From ENR-C587 sp942493235 (GTDB lineage Bacteria > Bacteroidota > Ignavibacteria > Kapaibacteriales > UBA2268): a DNA stretch of 64,000 nt. A program made the position numbers and the translations under genes. The stretch covers positions 3,224,001 to 3,288,000 of the forward strand of contig OW818676.1 in NCBI GenBank assembly GCA_942493235.1. The letters are read 5' to 3'. The notes beneath the pieces are model-generated. The model was not told the origin of the DNA and made no database searches. It saw only the letters and a list, made by a program, of their open reading frames with translations. Positions 18,460 to 28,517 of this stretch are shown in pieces (position 1 is the first letter of the stretch; every line of letters starts with the position of its first letter).

Positions 18460-19611
18460 ATGGCTTGGAATAGAATAATAGGACAAGATAGAATAAAAAA
18501 TATTTTACAAAAAGCGATAATTGACCAAAGAATTTCGCATGCATATTGTTTTTGGGGGATTGAGGGCTGCGGTAAAGATGCCCTTGCTCTTGAATTTGCC
18601 AAAGCAGCAAATTGTAAAAATCCAATAGTTACCGATGACGAGCATTCTGCCTGTGGCGTTTGCAATAGTTGTAAGCTGGCAGACTCAATGCAAAACCCAA
18701 ATATTCTTATGCTTTTTTCATTACCTACACCAAAAGGAACTTCTTCAAAAGAAGAGACTTCGCTTGGGAAAATGACTGATGAACAAATCGCTGAGATTCA
18801 AGAGCAAATCAATTTAAAGTGCGAGAATCCGTATCATAAAATATCAATGCCCGGGGCTAACCAAATTAAAATCGGCAGTGTAAGAGATTTAAAACGTAAC
18901 CTGATGATGACATCTATTCAGCACGGTCGTAGGTTTATTATTATTTCTCGTGCCGATGAGATGACAGTCGAAGCAGCAAATGCTTTTCTGAAAACACTGG
19001 AAGAACCCCACAGTGAAACTACCATTATCATGACAACCGCTAAGCATGAAATGATTCTGCCTACTATTATGTCTCGCTCTCAGCAAGTACATTGCGAACC
19101 AATTGCAGACGAAGATATTATAGAGTCTTTAGAAAAACATTATAGTATTACTAAAGATGAAGGTAAACTGATTTCTGCATTTGCTCAGGGCTCTTATACT
19201 CAAGCATTGGAATACTTAGATGCTGATATGACTGAATTTCGCAAGCAGGTAGTTGATATATTCAGGAATTCTCTTAAAAAAACTCAATATCGAAAAGGGC
19301 TAATCGCTTCAATGGAAGAATTTGTTAAAAAGAAAGACAAAAAGATTCTCGAGAAAATATTCACTCTTTTGATGATATGGTTGAGAGATGCAATGATAAT
19401 TATGAAAACTAATAATTACGACAATGTAATAAACATAGATCAAATTGATGTAATTAAAAAATTTGCGACTAATTTTTCAAAATGTGATATTAATCAAGCC
19501 ATAGCTATAATCGAAAGTTCGATACTAAAGATCAAACGTAATGTACAAGCTGAATTGATTTTCCTAAACATGTTTTTAGCTTTACGAAAAGTATTTTTAG
19601 GCGATTATTAA
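18460..19611 (+). CDS. holB: DNA polymerase III delta-prime subunit
   Basis: 383 residues, a clamp-loader AAA+ protein. It shows ISHAYCFWGIEGCGKDALA (P-loop region; GKD instead of GK-Ser/Thr, so ATP hydrolysis is unlikely, as is usual for delta-prime), a four-cysteine zinc site (CKN...CGVCNSCK), and AANAFLKTLEEP followed by TIMSRSQ. It contains an insert of about 50 residues between the zinc site and the next motif. The following ricT-like gene, about 110 bp downstream, matches a known gene order. Confidence 0.9.
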   Translation: MAWNRIIGQDRIKNILQKAIIDQRISHAYCFWGIEGCGKDALALEFAKAANCKNPIVTDDEHSACGVCNSCKLADSMQNPNILMLFSLPTPKGTSSKEETSLGKMTDEQIAEIQEQINLKCENPYHKISMPGANQIKIGSVRDLKRNLMMTSIQHGRRFIIISRADEMTVEAANAFLKTLEEPHSETTIIMTTAKHEMILPTIMSRSQQVHCEPIADEDIIESLEKHYSITKDEGKLISAFAQGSYTQALEYLDADMTEFRKQVVDIFRNSLKKTQYRKGLIASMEEFVKKKDKKILEKIFTLLMIWLRDAMIIMKTNNYDNVINIDQIDVIKKFATNFSKCDINQAIAIIESSILKIKRNVQAELIFLNMFLALRKVFLGDY

Positions 19612-19719
19612 GTATTAAATATATTTTAGTAACTATTTTTTCCTTTATTAATTCATAAAATCTTTTTATATTTATGTTTTAAAATCTGACATAAATTTTT
19701 TCTATTAACTGGTAATGTA

Positions 19720-20841
19720 ATGAATAACGAAATAAATAATTCCAATAGTTCTACTCACTTTAAAACTGAAGATTTGGTAAATAAAATCTCAGCTCGAGGA
19801 GAACTTAATATCAAGCCCAACGGGTGCGGGTGCAAGCGGCATAAGATAATTCAAAATCTAACCGAATACAACGATTTAAGAATGCCAAATTCTTTAAAAG
19901 AAAAAAGCGACGATAAGAATGAAAATAAATACGTTGAAATACTATTCAAATGCAAGAGAAAAAAATTATATAGAAACGATTTGAATTTAAAAATAGAACA
20001 TTCTCAATTTGTAATAGTAGAAATCGAAAACGGAGTTGATATCGGTACTGTATATTCAATTGGCAAAGAAGCATTTTTTAAATTGCAAAGTCATTATAAG
20101 GGTATAGAGCCGGAGCAGTCAATTATCAGAATTGCAAATGATGAAGATATAGAAAGAAATGACGAAAATATCAATGACGGATTTAAAGTAATAGAAAAGA
20201 CTAACGACCTAGCCAACCTTAACAGCTTAGATATGAAAGTTACCGATGCGGAATGGCAGTTTGACCACCAAAGACTAACAATATATTTTACAGCTCCTCA
20301 GCGAATTGATTTTAGAGATTTAGTAAAAGAATTAGCTCGTGCTTTTAGAACGAGAATCGAATTGCGTCAAATTTCTGCACGAGAAGAAGCTAAAAGAATC
20401 GGCGGAGTTGGCCCTTGCGGGCGTTATCTATGCTGCTCTTCATTTGCTTGTGAATTCTGCCATGTTACATTAGACCACGCCAGAATTCAGCAATTATCCA
20501 ATAATGTAGCAAAGCTATCGGGATATTGCGGCAGATTGAAATGTTGCCTGCTCTATGAGCATGAAACTTATGTTGATGCATTTAAAAAGTATCCTTCTCT
20601 AAATTCTACTGTTGAATTTCCGGAAGGAAGTGCAAGAATTATTAAAGTTGATATTTTTAAAGATTTAATATATACTCATATTAGTGCGACTAATACTTAT
20701 AAAGTATTAGAATTTGAAGAACTAATAGAACTGTTTAAACAAGGGAAAATCAAAGAAGCTCCGAGAGATAATCACCATAGGCATGATAATATTGACAAAG
20801 AGAAAATGGAAGAATTATTAGAATTAGAAAAAGAATACTAA
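19720..20841 (+). CDS. ricT: PSP1 domain protein, RicT/YaaT-like
   Basis: 373 residues. The PSP1 domain covers about 90-290 and carries the cysteine-rich core GGVGPCGRYLCCSSF and SGYCGRLKCCLLYEHETY. An extra N-terminal cysteine motif, GCGCKRHK, is present. In Bacillus, RicT works with RicA and RicF and binds iron-sulfur clusters to help RNA maturation; whether that holds here is unknown. The holB-ricT neighbourhood is conserved in several phyla. Confidence 0.85.
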   Translation: MNNEINNSNSSTHFKTEDLVNKISARGELNIKPNGCGCKRHKIIQNLTEYNDLRMPNSLKEKSDDKNENKYVEILFKCKRKKLYRNDLNLKIEHSQFVIVEIENGVDIGTVYSIGKEAFFKLQSHYKGIEPEQSIIRIANDEDIERNDENINDGFKVIEKTNDLANLNSLDMKVTDAEWQFDHQRLTIYFTAPQRIDFRDLVKELARAFRTRIELRQISAREEAKRIGGVGPCGRYLCCSSFACEFCHVTLDHARIQQLSNNVAKLSGYCGRLKCCLLYEHETYVDAFKKYPSLNSTVEFPEGSARIIKVDIFKDLIYTHISATNTYKVLEFEELIELFKQGKIKEAPRDNHHRHDNIDKEKMEELLELEKEY

Positions 20842-20920
20842 GCAATTATTATTTTCTACTTGTAATGAGACATTTAGTAGCTTATTTAAAATAAGAAATG
20901 ATATAATAAATACGATTTAT

Positions 20921-20951
20921 AAAAGCCACTCTAAAATTGAGTGGCTTTTTT
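20921..20951 (+). terminator. Rho-independent terminator after ricT
   Basis: AAAAGCCACTC, a 7-base loop, GAGTGGCTTTTTT. A perfect 11-bp stem with a T-run, about 80 bp after the stop. Confidence 0.9.
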
Positions 20952-21016
20952 ATAAAATATTAGTCCGATAAATCAGTCTATATCCTTGATATTGTTGAAT
21001 ATATTATTATGATATT

Positions 21017-21991
21017 ATGCTAATAGCAAACCCTATATATGATGTAGTATTTAAATACTTGATGGAAGATTCAAAAGTAGCTAAGCTTTTGATTTCATCA
21101 ATTATCGGGCAGGATATCGAGCTGATTGATTTCAGTCCTAAAGAATTTACTTCCGATATGACCGAGCAAGGTAAAAACAAAGAAAATACGCTTTTTACCA
21201 TTTACAAATTAGATTTTATGGCACGCGTTAAATCAGACGACGGTGAGAAAATTGTATTAATAGAAGTGCAAAAATCTAAGCTATTAGATGATATTATGAG
21301 ATTTCGCAAGTATCTCGGTAAACAGTACGAAAATGATAATAATGTATATGAGGTAGTGCTTAACGGAAGAAAAGTTCTGAAAGCTTGCGAGATAATATCA
21401 ATTTATTTTTTAGGTCATAAATTGGATAATATTAAAGGTATTCCGGTGATAAGAGCTCCTAAAATATACTTAGATGTGGCTAAACAAAAAGAAATTAATG
21501 CTCATGAATATTTTCTTGACAGCTTAAATCATGAGAGCTATACTGTAGTTATTCCCGAGCTTAAAGAACCAAGAAGTAGCGAGTTAGAAATATTACTAAG
21601 TGTTTTTGACCAGAGTAACCGAACAAATGATAGTCACATATTAAATGTTAAAGAAGAAGATTTTCCTGAAAAATATAGGAATTTAATCAGAAGATTGCAA
21701 AAAGCAGCAAGCGAAAATCAGGTGCGTAATACTATGGATGCAGAAGATGATATTTTGAGAGTATTAAAGAATAAAGAAGAACTGATAGTATTCGGAGAAG
21801 CTACAATTGAAGAAAAAAATAAAGCTATCGCTGAAAAAGATAAAACAATCGAAGAAAAAAATAAAGCTATTGATGAAAAAGATAAAGCTATCGAAGAAAA
21901 AGATAAAGTAATTGAAGAAAAAGATATGGAATTACAAAAACAGCAAATTGAAATTGAAGAATTAAAGAGAAAACTTAGTAATTCAATTTAA
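21017..21991 (+). CDS. PD-(D/E)XK nuclease/transposase-like protein with repetitive coiled-coil tail
   Basis: 324 residues. The N-terminal 200 match the Rpn/PDDEXK-transposase type: NPIYDVVFKYLMEDSKVAKLLIS, then LDFMARVKSDDGEKIVLIEVQKS, where Asp, Glu and the following Gln-Lys fit the active site. The C-terminal 60 residues are tandem heptads such as EEKNKAIAEKDKTI, a long charged coiled coil encoded by ~21-bp DNA repeats (about 21808-21930) that could vary in number. Such proteins are often multi-copy and linked to horizontal spread. No terminal repeats are seen here. Confidence 0.75.
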   Translation: MLIANPIYDVVFKYLMEDSKVAKLLISSIIGQDIELIDFSPKEFTSDMTEQGKNKENTLFTIYKLDFMARVKSDDGEKIVLIEVQKSKLLDDIMRFRKYLGKQYENDNNVYEVVLNGRKVLKACEIISIYFLGHKLDNIKGIPVIRAPKIYLDVAKQKEINAHEYFLDSLNHESYTVVIPELKEPRSSELEILLSVFDQSNRTNDSHILNVKEEDFPEKYRNLIRRLQKAASENQVRNTMDAEDDILRVLKNKEELIVFGEATIEEKNKAIAEKDKTIEEKNKAIDEKDKAIEEKDKVIEEKDMELQKQQIEIEELKRKLSNSI

Positions 21992-22269
21992 GACTTTTGT
22001 ATATTTGGATGCGTGGATAATAAATATTCAAAAATAAATACAATCAAACAATATACTTTTTAAAATTACGTTTATTACAAGCGAGTATTTATTTACTTGA
22101 TATAAATTTATACTTGATATAAATATTGTTTTATATTACTGAGAACATATCGAAACTTTCTACCGAATTACATATTATTGCATTTTTTGCAATGTTTTAG
22201 ATTATATAAAAAACATTTTCGCGATAATATAGTCTTTATTGGATATTTACAATTTAATTGGAATAGATT

Positions 22270-25200
22270 ATGAAAATAATAAATAAGTTTTCGCTTATTA
22301 CATTAGTAATAATGTTTTTTGCTATGGCTGTAAGTTCCTTTTCGGGAGTTACTTATAAAATATTAAATTCAAATACTAAAGAGCTCAGACTTAAAATATA
22401 TATAAATATAGATGAAATAAAAACATTAACAACTACAAACGGGTTTGAAATAATTTTGCCCGATATTAAAGGATTATCCCTTATTGATAATAATACACAG
22501 GGTAGCCCTTTAAGCCTTGAATATAGATTACCGTTAAGCGTTCCGTCTGAAAACGGCTTTAAATTAAAAGAATTTAAAGTACTGAAAAGTAAAATATTAA
22601 ACGGAATTATTGCTCCAAATCCTACTTTCATTACCAAAGATGGCTTTACTTATACTGATTATATTCTAAACGAAAAGAGTTATAATAGCCATGAAAACAA
22701 TTATGACAATCTAAAAGTCGTTTACATGGGTTTAGCAGGTTATTCGCCTTTAGCATCTATAGTATTAAATCCGATAAATTATGATAATAGTAAAAAGAAT
22801 ATTCAAATTATCGAAGAAATCGAAGTTTGTATATCTTTTAATAGTACTGGTGCCAATGCGTCCGATCGAAAAGGCAGAATTCCTGAAACCATTAATTCTA
22901 AAGATGTTCCGAATTGGTCTCAAATGCAAATAATCAATTTGAAAAATAAAAATGAAAATAAACTGCAGGCTGGCGAATCAAATAACTGGGTAAAAATCAC
23001 GATTGATAAAGAAGGAATTTATTCTATTACAGCTTCTATGCTAAGCTCTTTAGGTATCAATATCAGCTCTGACAAAGTAAATACAATTAAAATATACGGT
23101 TATGGTGGCGATGAATTAAGTGAAACAGTTAGCAACGGTTTGCTGGCTGACCTACCTGAGCAGGAAATAATTGTTAATACTAATAATGACGGCTCTATTA
23201 ATAATATACTATTCTATGCATCTCCTGCTTCGGGATTTAGTTTAAAGTCCAATGATATTACTCATTATATAAATCATTACTCTAACCAAAACTATTATCT
23301 TTTAAGTTGGGACGGAGAACCCGGCAGAAGAGCAATTGAAACTGAACCGCCCATTGGCGATGTAGTCAATGCTCCTGATACATATATTCATAGAATATTT
23401 TCGGAAGAAGAGCTAAATATGCCATGGAATACAGGTACTGGAAGGCAGTGGTTCGGCAGAACCATATTCCCGTATTCAGCTGTAAATCATTTTCATAATT
23501 TAGACAGGTCAGATACAATTAGGTATAAATTGTATTTAGCTCACACTCTTACTGATACCGGGAATTATGGAATCTTTAAAATTAGCGAGAATAATATACT
23601 AACTAAGACATGTACTATTTATGGTACTACTGCTGATGCATTAAGAGCTTACTTTGAAGTTAAAGCTCCGGCTTCTAATGTAGCCGATGATAATATAAGT
23701 AATTTGAAAATCGAATATTCAACAGCAAAAAATAGTAGTTCCGCTACTCCTTTTATTGATTGGTACGAGATTCATTATCCAAGAAGTTTTGCGGCTATTG
23801 ATAACGAATTATCGTATATAACTGCTTTTGATAATCCCGGAATCACTGAATTCACTATGAATAATTTTAATGGTAATGTGTATGGATGGGATGTGTCGGA
23901 TTTATCTTCACCTAAATTAATGAAAAATTTAAGCCATACAGGAAGTATTTATATTTGTAGAAAAGATATTAAATATGGACAAGTTAATAGATTATTTGTC
24001 AGCTCTAATATTAGAACTCCCGCTATCGAAAGGATAAGCCTTGCTAATCTTAGAGCTAATATCAATACAGCGGATATTATTGTGATTACTCACAGAGATT
24101 TAGCAGAATCCGCACAAAAATATGTTGATTACCGAAATTCTCAGTCAGATATGACTGCTCGATTAGTTTTTGTAGATGATATTTTTAATGAATTTGCTTG
24201 CGGAATTCCTGACCCAACAGCTATTAGAAATTTTATTCAATATCAGTATCATAATTCCGAACATAAGCCTAAATACATATTACTATGGGGAGACGGGCAT
24301 TATGACTATAAAAATATTTCAAGTAATGCGAAAAACTTTATTACTACATATCAGACACTTGATGACAATATTGATACATTTAATAGTTTAAATTCATTTA
24401 CAAGCGATGATTATTATGCCAGAATTTCCGGTAATGACCTAATTGTAGATATTCCCGTCGGCAGGCTGCCAGTGAATTCTAATCAGGAGGGCGACGATAT
24501 TCTAAATAAAATCAAGACTTATGAATCTTCTTCTTCAGTTGATTCATGGAGAGCTACTATTACTTTACTCTCTGATGACTCTTGGAAAGGTGTCGCAAAT
24601 GGCGATTTTAGCCAGCATACTGCTTCAAACGAAAATCTATATAAAGGCTATTTACCGATAGATATGAATATAAATAAAATATATTTAGTAAATTATCCGG
24701 TTGAATATTCTGGTTCTAATAGACGTAAACCTAAAGTAACAGAAGATTTAGTTGCATTAGCCAATACCGCGGGTACGAATTTAATCAGCTATTTCGGTCA
24801 TGGTAATCCGAGAGTATTAACTCACGAAGAAGTTTTTGACAGAGATAAAACCGTATCATTATTTGAAAACTCAAATAAACTCTTTTTCTTAACCGGTGCT
24901 ACCTGTGACTTTGCCAGATTTGATAATCCAGAAGTACAATCCGGTGCAGAGGAATTAGTTAAATACCCTTATGGCGGTGCAATCGGTGTTTTTGCTGCTA
25001 CAAGAAGTATAGGGACAGGTTATACAGATTCTTTTGTATATGAATTTTATTCTTATTTATTCAAAGTCGATAAAAATACAAATAAATTATATCGATTAGG
25101 CGATGCAGTTGTAAGTGCAAAACAAACCAATACATATAATGACCACATTAAATATAATTTATTAGGAGACCCTTCGATAAAATTGAATATCCCCGATAAA

Positions 25201-26271
25201 ATTGTAGTCATTGACACTGTTAATAGTATTTGCACAGCTACAGTTACAGATACTTTAAATCTTAAAGGATTGAATAAAGTCAATGTTAAGGGTAGAATAC
25301 TAAATATTGACAGCAGTTTTGATTCAGGGTTTAACGGTGTAGGAATGCTTGACATGTGGGATGCCTCTGAAAAAGTGAGTGCGGTAGATTATTACGACGG
25401 TGCTATTCATACATTTGATAAAATCGGAAATGCACTTAATAAAACATCGGTAAAAATTGTAAACGGTGAATATTCCGGTGAGTTCTATATTCCAAAAGAT
25501 ATTAGTTATGCAAGCGGATTGGCAAAGATTTCAATTTATGCTTATGATACTATCAGCTATACTTTTGCTAAAGGAGCTTGGAATAAAATAAATGTTAGCG
25601 GTCTTGATGAGACTACTACTATTGAAGATAACGGTCCTCAGATTAATCTGTTTTTAGATTCGCGTGAATTTAAAAGCGGGGATTTAGTATGTGATTCACC
25701 CTTATTAATTGCAGATATAATAGATGATACAGGCATAAATACTACCGGTGCAGGTATCGGTCATAAAATTGAGGCTTGGATAGACGAAAATAAAAATATT
25801 GATTTGACTCAGAATTTTCAATGTAATACAGAAAATCCTAAAGCAGGATATATAGAGAAAATCCTATATGACTTATCTGCCGGAATGCACACCATTAAGG
25901 TTAGAGCTTGGGATGTATTTAATAATTATTCTGTAAGCTTTATTGATTTTAGAATCGCTAATGAAAAAGATGGCATTATTATAAGTAATACTTTTATATC
26001 GCCGAACCCGACTACTGGCGAAGGCAATATTCACGTATTTCATAATGCTTCATCGGCTTATACAATTACTATTGATGTATATAATCAAGCCGGCAGTTTA
26101 GTTAAGTCCTATAGTAGAGAGATGACCGATATTTATAAGAGTATAATTCCAATATCCGGTAATGACGACTATAATAACATAATGCCTCAGGGTGCGTATT
26201 ATTATAGCGTAAGAATTGAAACTAAAGATAAATCGGGAATCGGATATGGCTCTTTTATAATTGTAAAATAA
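22270..26271 (+). CDS. porU: Type IX secretion sortase PorU (gingipain-like C25 peptidase)
   Basis: 1333 residues, full length for PorU, with a signal peptide (ITLVIMFFAMAVSSFSG). The C25 domain covers about 600-980: catalytic His in ISYFGHGNPRVLTH (residue 844) and Cys in FLTGATCDFARFD (residue 879). The end (about 1240-1333) resembles a type IX C-terminal sorting domain: ISPNPTTGEGNIHVF, DVYNQAGSLVKS, MPQGAYYYSVRI. PorU removes sorting domains and attaches cargo at the cell surface. It is followed by porV, the same order as in Porphyromonas. Confidence 0.9.
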   Translation: MKIINKFSLITLVIMFFAMAVSSFSGVTYKILNSNTKELRLKIYINIDEIKTLTTTNGFEIILPDIKGLSLIDNNTQGSPLSLEYRLPLSVPSENGFKLKEFKVLKSKILNGIIAPNPTFITKDGFTYTDYILNEKSYNSHENNYDNLKVVYMGLAGYSPLASIVLNPINYDNSKKNIQIIEEIEVCISFNSTGANASDRKGRIPETINSKDVPNWSQMQIINLKNKNENKLQAGESNNWVKITIDKEGIYSITASMLSSLGINISSDKVNTIKIYGYGGDELSETVSNGLLADLPEQEIIVNTNNDGSINNILFYASPASGFSLKSNDITHYINHYSNQNYYLLSWDGEPGRRAIETEPPIGDVVNAPDTYIHRIFSEEELNMPWNTGTGRQWFGRTIFPYSAVNHFHNLDRSDTIRYKLYLAHTLTDTGNYGIFKISENNILTKTCTIYGTTADALRAYFEVKAPASNVADDNISNLKIEYSTAKNSSSATPFIDWYEIHYPRSFAAIDNELSYITAFDNPGITEFTMNNFNGNVYGWDVSDLSSPKLMKNLSHTGSIYICRKDIKYGQVNRLFVSSNIRTPAIERISLANLRANINTADIIVITHRDLAESAQKYVDYRNSQSDMTARLVFVDDIFNEFACGIPDPTAIRNFIQYQYHNSEHKPKYILLWGDGHYDYKNISSNAKNFITTYQTLDDNIDTFNSLNSFTSDDYYARISGNDLIVDIPVGRLPVNSNQEGDDILNKIKTYESSSSVDSWRATITLLSDDSWKGVANGDFSQHTASNENLYKGYLPIDMNINKIYLVNYPVEYSGSNRRKPKVTEDLVALANTAGTNLISYFGHGNPRVLTHEEVFDRDKTVSLFENSNKLFFLTGATCDFARFDNPEVQSGAEELVKYPYGGAIGVFAATRSIGTGYTDSFVYEFYSYLFKVDKNTNKLYRLGDAVVSAKQTNTYNDHIKYNLLGDPSIKLNIPDKIVVIDTVNSICTATVTDTLNLKGLNKVNVKGRILNIDSSFDSGFNGVGMLDMWDASEKVSAVDYYDGAIHTFDKIGNALNKTSVKIVNGEYSGEFYIPKDISYASGLAKISIYAYDTISYTFAKGAWNKINVSGLDETTTIEDNGPQINLFLDSREFKSGDLVCDSPLLIADIIDDTGINTTGAGIGHKIEAWIDENKNIDLTQNFQCNTENPKAGYIEKILYDLSAGMHTIKVRAWDVFNNYSVSFIDFRIANEKDGIIISNTFISPNPTTGEGNIHVFHNASSAYTITIDVYNQAGSLVKSYSREMTDIYKSIIPISGNDDYNNIMPQGAYYYSVRIETKDKSGIGYGSFIIVK

Positions 26272-26425
26272 ATTTTTTAATTTAGCATAGTTTTTGTAAT
26301 TTGTGAGATTTGTAAATTGTAATATCTGAAAATTGTAATTTGTGAAAATTGTAATATATAAAAATTTGAAACTCAAATAAATCATAATTGAAAATAATTT
26401 TAAATATAATATTTTGGAGGAATTG

Positions 26426-27553
26426 ATGATAAAACCAAGAAAGACAGAACTGCTATTAGTCATAATCGCCATGTTCGGATTAGTCAAGTTAGATTTGAAT
26501 GCTCAAGCAGGTGGCTCTGCCGTCCCATTCTTGCTAATATCGCCTGATGCACGTGCCAGTGCTATGGGTGATTGCGGTACAGCTATCGCTGACGACATTA
26601 ATGCTATATATTGGAATCCCGCCGGATTAGGCTTTCATGAATATATCAATCCTGATGCACAATTCGAAGAAGACTTGATTCCATGGAGACAAGGGTCATT
26701 AAATTATTCTAAATGGTTACCTCAGTTCAATGCTGATTTGTTTTACAGTTCGCTTTCTGTGGGGCATTATTTTGAAGAGCTCAATGGTACGGTTGCTTTT
26801 AATTTTGTTTTTATGAACTTGGGCGAGTTTACCAAAACAGATTATAATGGTCGTGAGACAGGTAAATTTATTTCTAATGAATGGACTGTCGGTCTTTCTT
26901 ATGGTAGTAAACTGACTGACGATTTAGCTTGGGGCTTTGCAGGTAGATTTATTTATTCAAACTTGGCTCCTAAAAACAGTATAGAGGGTACTAGTGATGC
27001 CGGAACCGGTATGAGTGGTGCTTTTGATTTAGGTTTATTGTGGAAACCTTCTAAACTTGATATATTCGGTTGGGACATTAGCGACAGAGTTTCTTTAGGA
27101 TTTAATATTCAAAACGTAGGTCCAAAGGTAACTTATCGTAAAGAAGCCGACCCGCTCCCTACAAGTTTAAGAATTGGTACAGCTTTCAATTTATATAATG
27201 ATGAATTTAACGATCTTAAATTTGCTTGTGATATATCAAAGGTTTTAGTGTATAGAGATGAATTGGGTTCTGACCCTATACCTACTTCTTTCGTTTCTGC
27301 TTGGAAAAATCCGGGTATTGAGCTTGCTTTAGGTGCCGAATATTGGTATAAATATCGCTCTACTCCGATTTTTGCTTTGCGAGGCGGCTATTTTACCGAG
27401 CCGGCAAAGCTTGGAAACAGAAAATATTGGAACTTTGGTGCAGGTGTTAAATATGACATATTTAATATTGATATGGCTTTTATTGTGCCAACTGAAGAAA
27501 ATCACCCGCTTGCTAATACTATGAGATTTTCGCTTTTAGTTGACTGGAAATAA
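26426..27553 (+). CDS. porV: Type IX secretion outer-membrane protein PorV
   Basis: 375 residues from the ATG at 26426, which follows GGAGG at 26416-26420; an upstream TTG at 26414 would start inside the ribosome site. There is a signal peptide, then the family signature SAVPFLLISPDARASAMGD and the DDINAIYWNPAGLGF motif, then a FadL-type beta-barrel. PorV carries cargo to PorU. The gap from porU is about 150 bp. Confidence 0.9.
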   Translation: MIKPRKTELLLVIIAMFGLVKLDLNAQAGGSAVPFLLISPDARASAMGDCGTAIADDINAIYWNPAGLGFHEYINPDAQFEEDLIPWRQGSLNYSKWLPQFNADLFYSSLSVGHYFEELNGTVAFNFVFMNLGEFTKTDYNGRETGKFISNEWTVGLSYGSKLTDDLAWGFAGRFIYSNLAPKNSIEGTSDAGTGMSGAFDLGLLWKPSKLDIFGWDISDRVSLGFNIQNVGPKVTYRKEADPLPTSLRIGTAFNLYNDEFNDLKFACDISKVLVYRDELGSDPIPTSFVSAWKNPGIELALGAEYWYKYRSTPIFALRGGYFTEPAKLGNRKYWNFGAGVKYDIFNIDMAFIVPTEENHPLANTMRFSLLVDWK

Positions 27554-27594
27554 GGCAATTGTTATTATAAAATAAAACCATTATTATAAATACA

Positions 27595-27626
27595 AAAAGT
27601 CGTCGATTGATATTGACGGCTTTTTT
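27595..27626 (+). terminator. Terminator after porV
   Basis: AAAGTCGTC, loop, GACGGCTTTTTT, with one G:U-type pair in the stem. Confidence 0.8.
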
Positions 27627-27651
27627 GCATTTTCTAATGCACAGCCAGTAG

Positions 27652-28020
27652 CCGCACTACGCAGAGCATAGTGCGGAGGCGAAAGGGAGTCCCCTTTCAT
27701 GTTACCGATGTTCAACATCTAACGATGTTGTAAGAAAAGATAGAAAAAGGGGAGTGCTAACTTTATTCTACCAATATTCAAAAGCTAACGCTGTTGGAAG
27801 AAAAGAATCCGTACATGATCTTTAAGCCCTCCACTTGGGGAGGGTTTGGGTGGGGTTGAAAGATTTTTAGCTGTCAGCCTTACTACGCAGAGCATAGTAA
27901 GGAGACGTTCATATTCCTACTTTCTAATTCCTATTTCCTACTTTCAACTTTACGAACTTTATAGCTTTATAACTTTCATGCTACCAATATTCAACAGCTA
28001 ATGATGTTGGTAGAAAGAAA
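27652..28020. repeat. Patchwork of short hairpin repeats in a 555-bp gap
   Basis: Two perfect hairpins share the loop CGCAGAGCA: CCGCACTA/TAGTGCGG at 27652-27676 and CCTTACTA/TAGTAAGG at 27878-27902. Three degenerate copies of a second repeat lie near 27700, 27765 and 27980 (for example CTACCAATATTCAACAGCTA then GATGTTGGTAG). A CCCTCCACTTGGGGAGGG hairpin lies near 27824-27842. No gene is seen between 27554 and 28108. Confidence 0.7.
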
Positions 28021-28052
28021 CTTTTTTCATAATATTAACAATATTAACTACA

Positions 28053-28085
28053 AAAAAAGCCCGCTTAAAAAAACGGGCTTTTTAT
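28053..28085. terminator. Bidirectional terminator
   Basis: AAAAAAGCCCG, a loop, CGGGCTTTTT. It lies 24 bp beyond the end of the minus-strand secreted protein and has T-runs in both directions. Confidence 0.85.
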
Positions 28086-28108
28086 ATAAATAATTATTAG
28101 CTCAAAGA

Positions 28109-28501
28109 TTAGTCAAAAGACTCAATTTTTGTAGTAATAATGTAATTAACTCCGGCTTTGACAGTAGTTTTCCCATATACAGCTACTTTTTTATTAGCAG
28201 CATATTTAGCTAAGTTTTTACTACCGAAAGATCCATCATCATTTAAAATAAAGTAAACTTTGGCTTTTTTACCTTCGCCAACTAATAATACAATTGCATT
28301 TCCTTTGTCAGCTTGAGCTATTGCATCATCTTTTTTAATCTGAGCTTTACCTGTAGATAAATAATCAGTCAAGCTGATAACTTTGCCAACAACCGGTTTT
28401 GCGGTTTTTACTTTTGTAGTCTTTTTAGCAGCCGATATAGCAGTATTTGAATAAACTGCAAATAATCCGAAAATCAATAATAATACTGTTAGTTTTTTCA
28501 T
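28109..28501 (-). CDS. Small secreted protein, unknown
   Basis: 130 residues with a signal peptide ending near AISA. The mature part starts lysine-rich (KKTTKVKTAKPVVGK), then has a short beta-rich domain (VISLTDYL, AIVLLVGEGKKAKVYFIL, KVAVYGKTTVKAGVNYIIT). It lies 16 bp after the lipoprotein gene on the same strand, so the two probably share a transcript. The fold could be an OB-like or DUF-type beta domain; no function is claimed. Confidence 0.6.
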   Translation of the reverse strand: MKKLTVLLLIFGLFAVYSNTAISAAKKTTKVKTAKPVVGKVISLTDYLSTGKAQIKKDDAIAQADKGNAIVLLVGEGKKAKVYFILNDDGSFGSKNLAKYAANKKVAVYGKTTVKAGVNYIITTKIESFD

Positions 28502-28517
28502 TTTTTATTCCTTATAA

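Noticed and set aside
26098..26487. 129-codon reverse frame between porU and porV
   Set aside because: Overlaps the end of porU and the start of porV and consists of AT-rich, low-complexity sequence.
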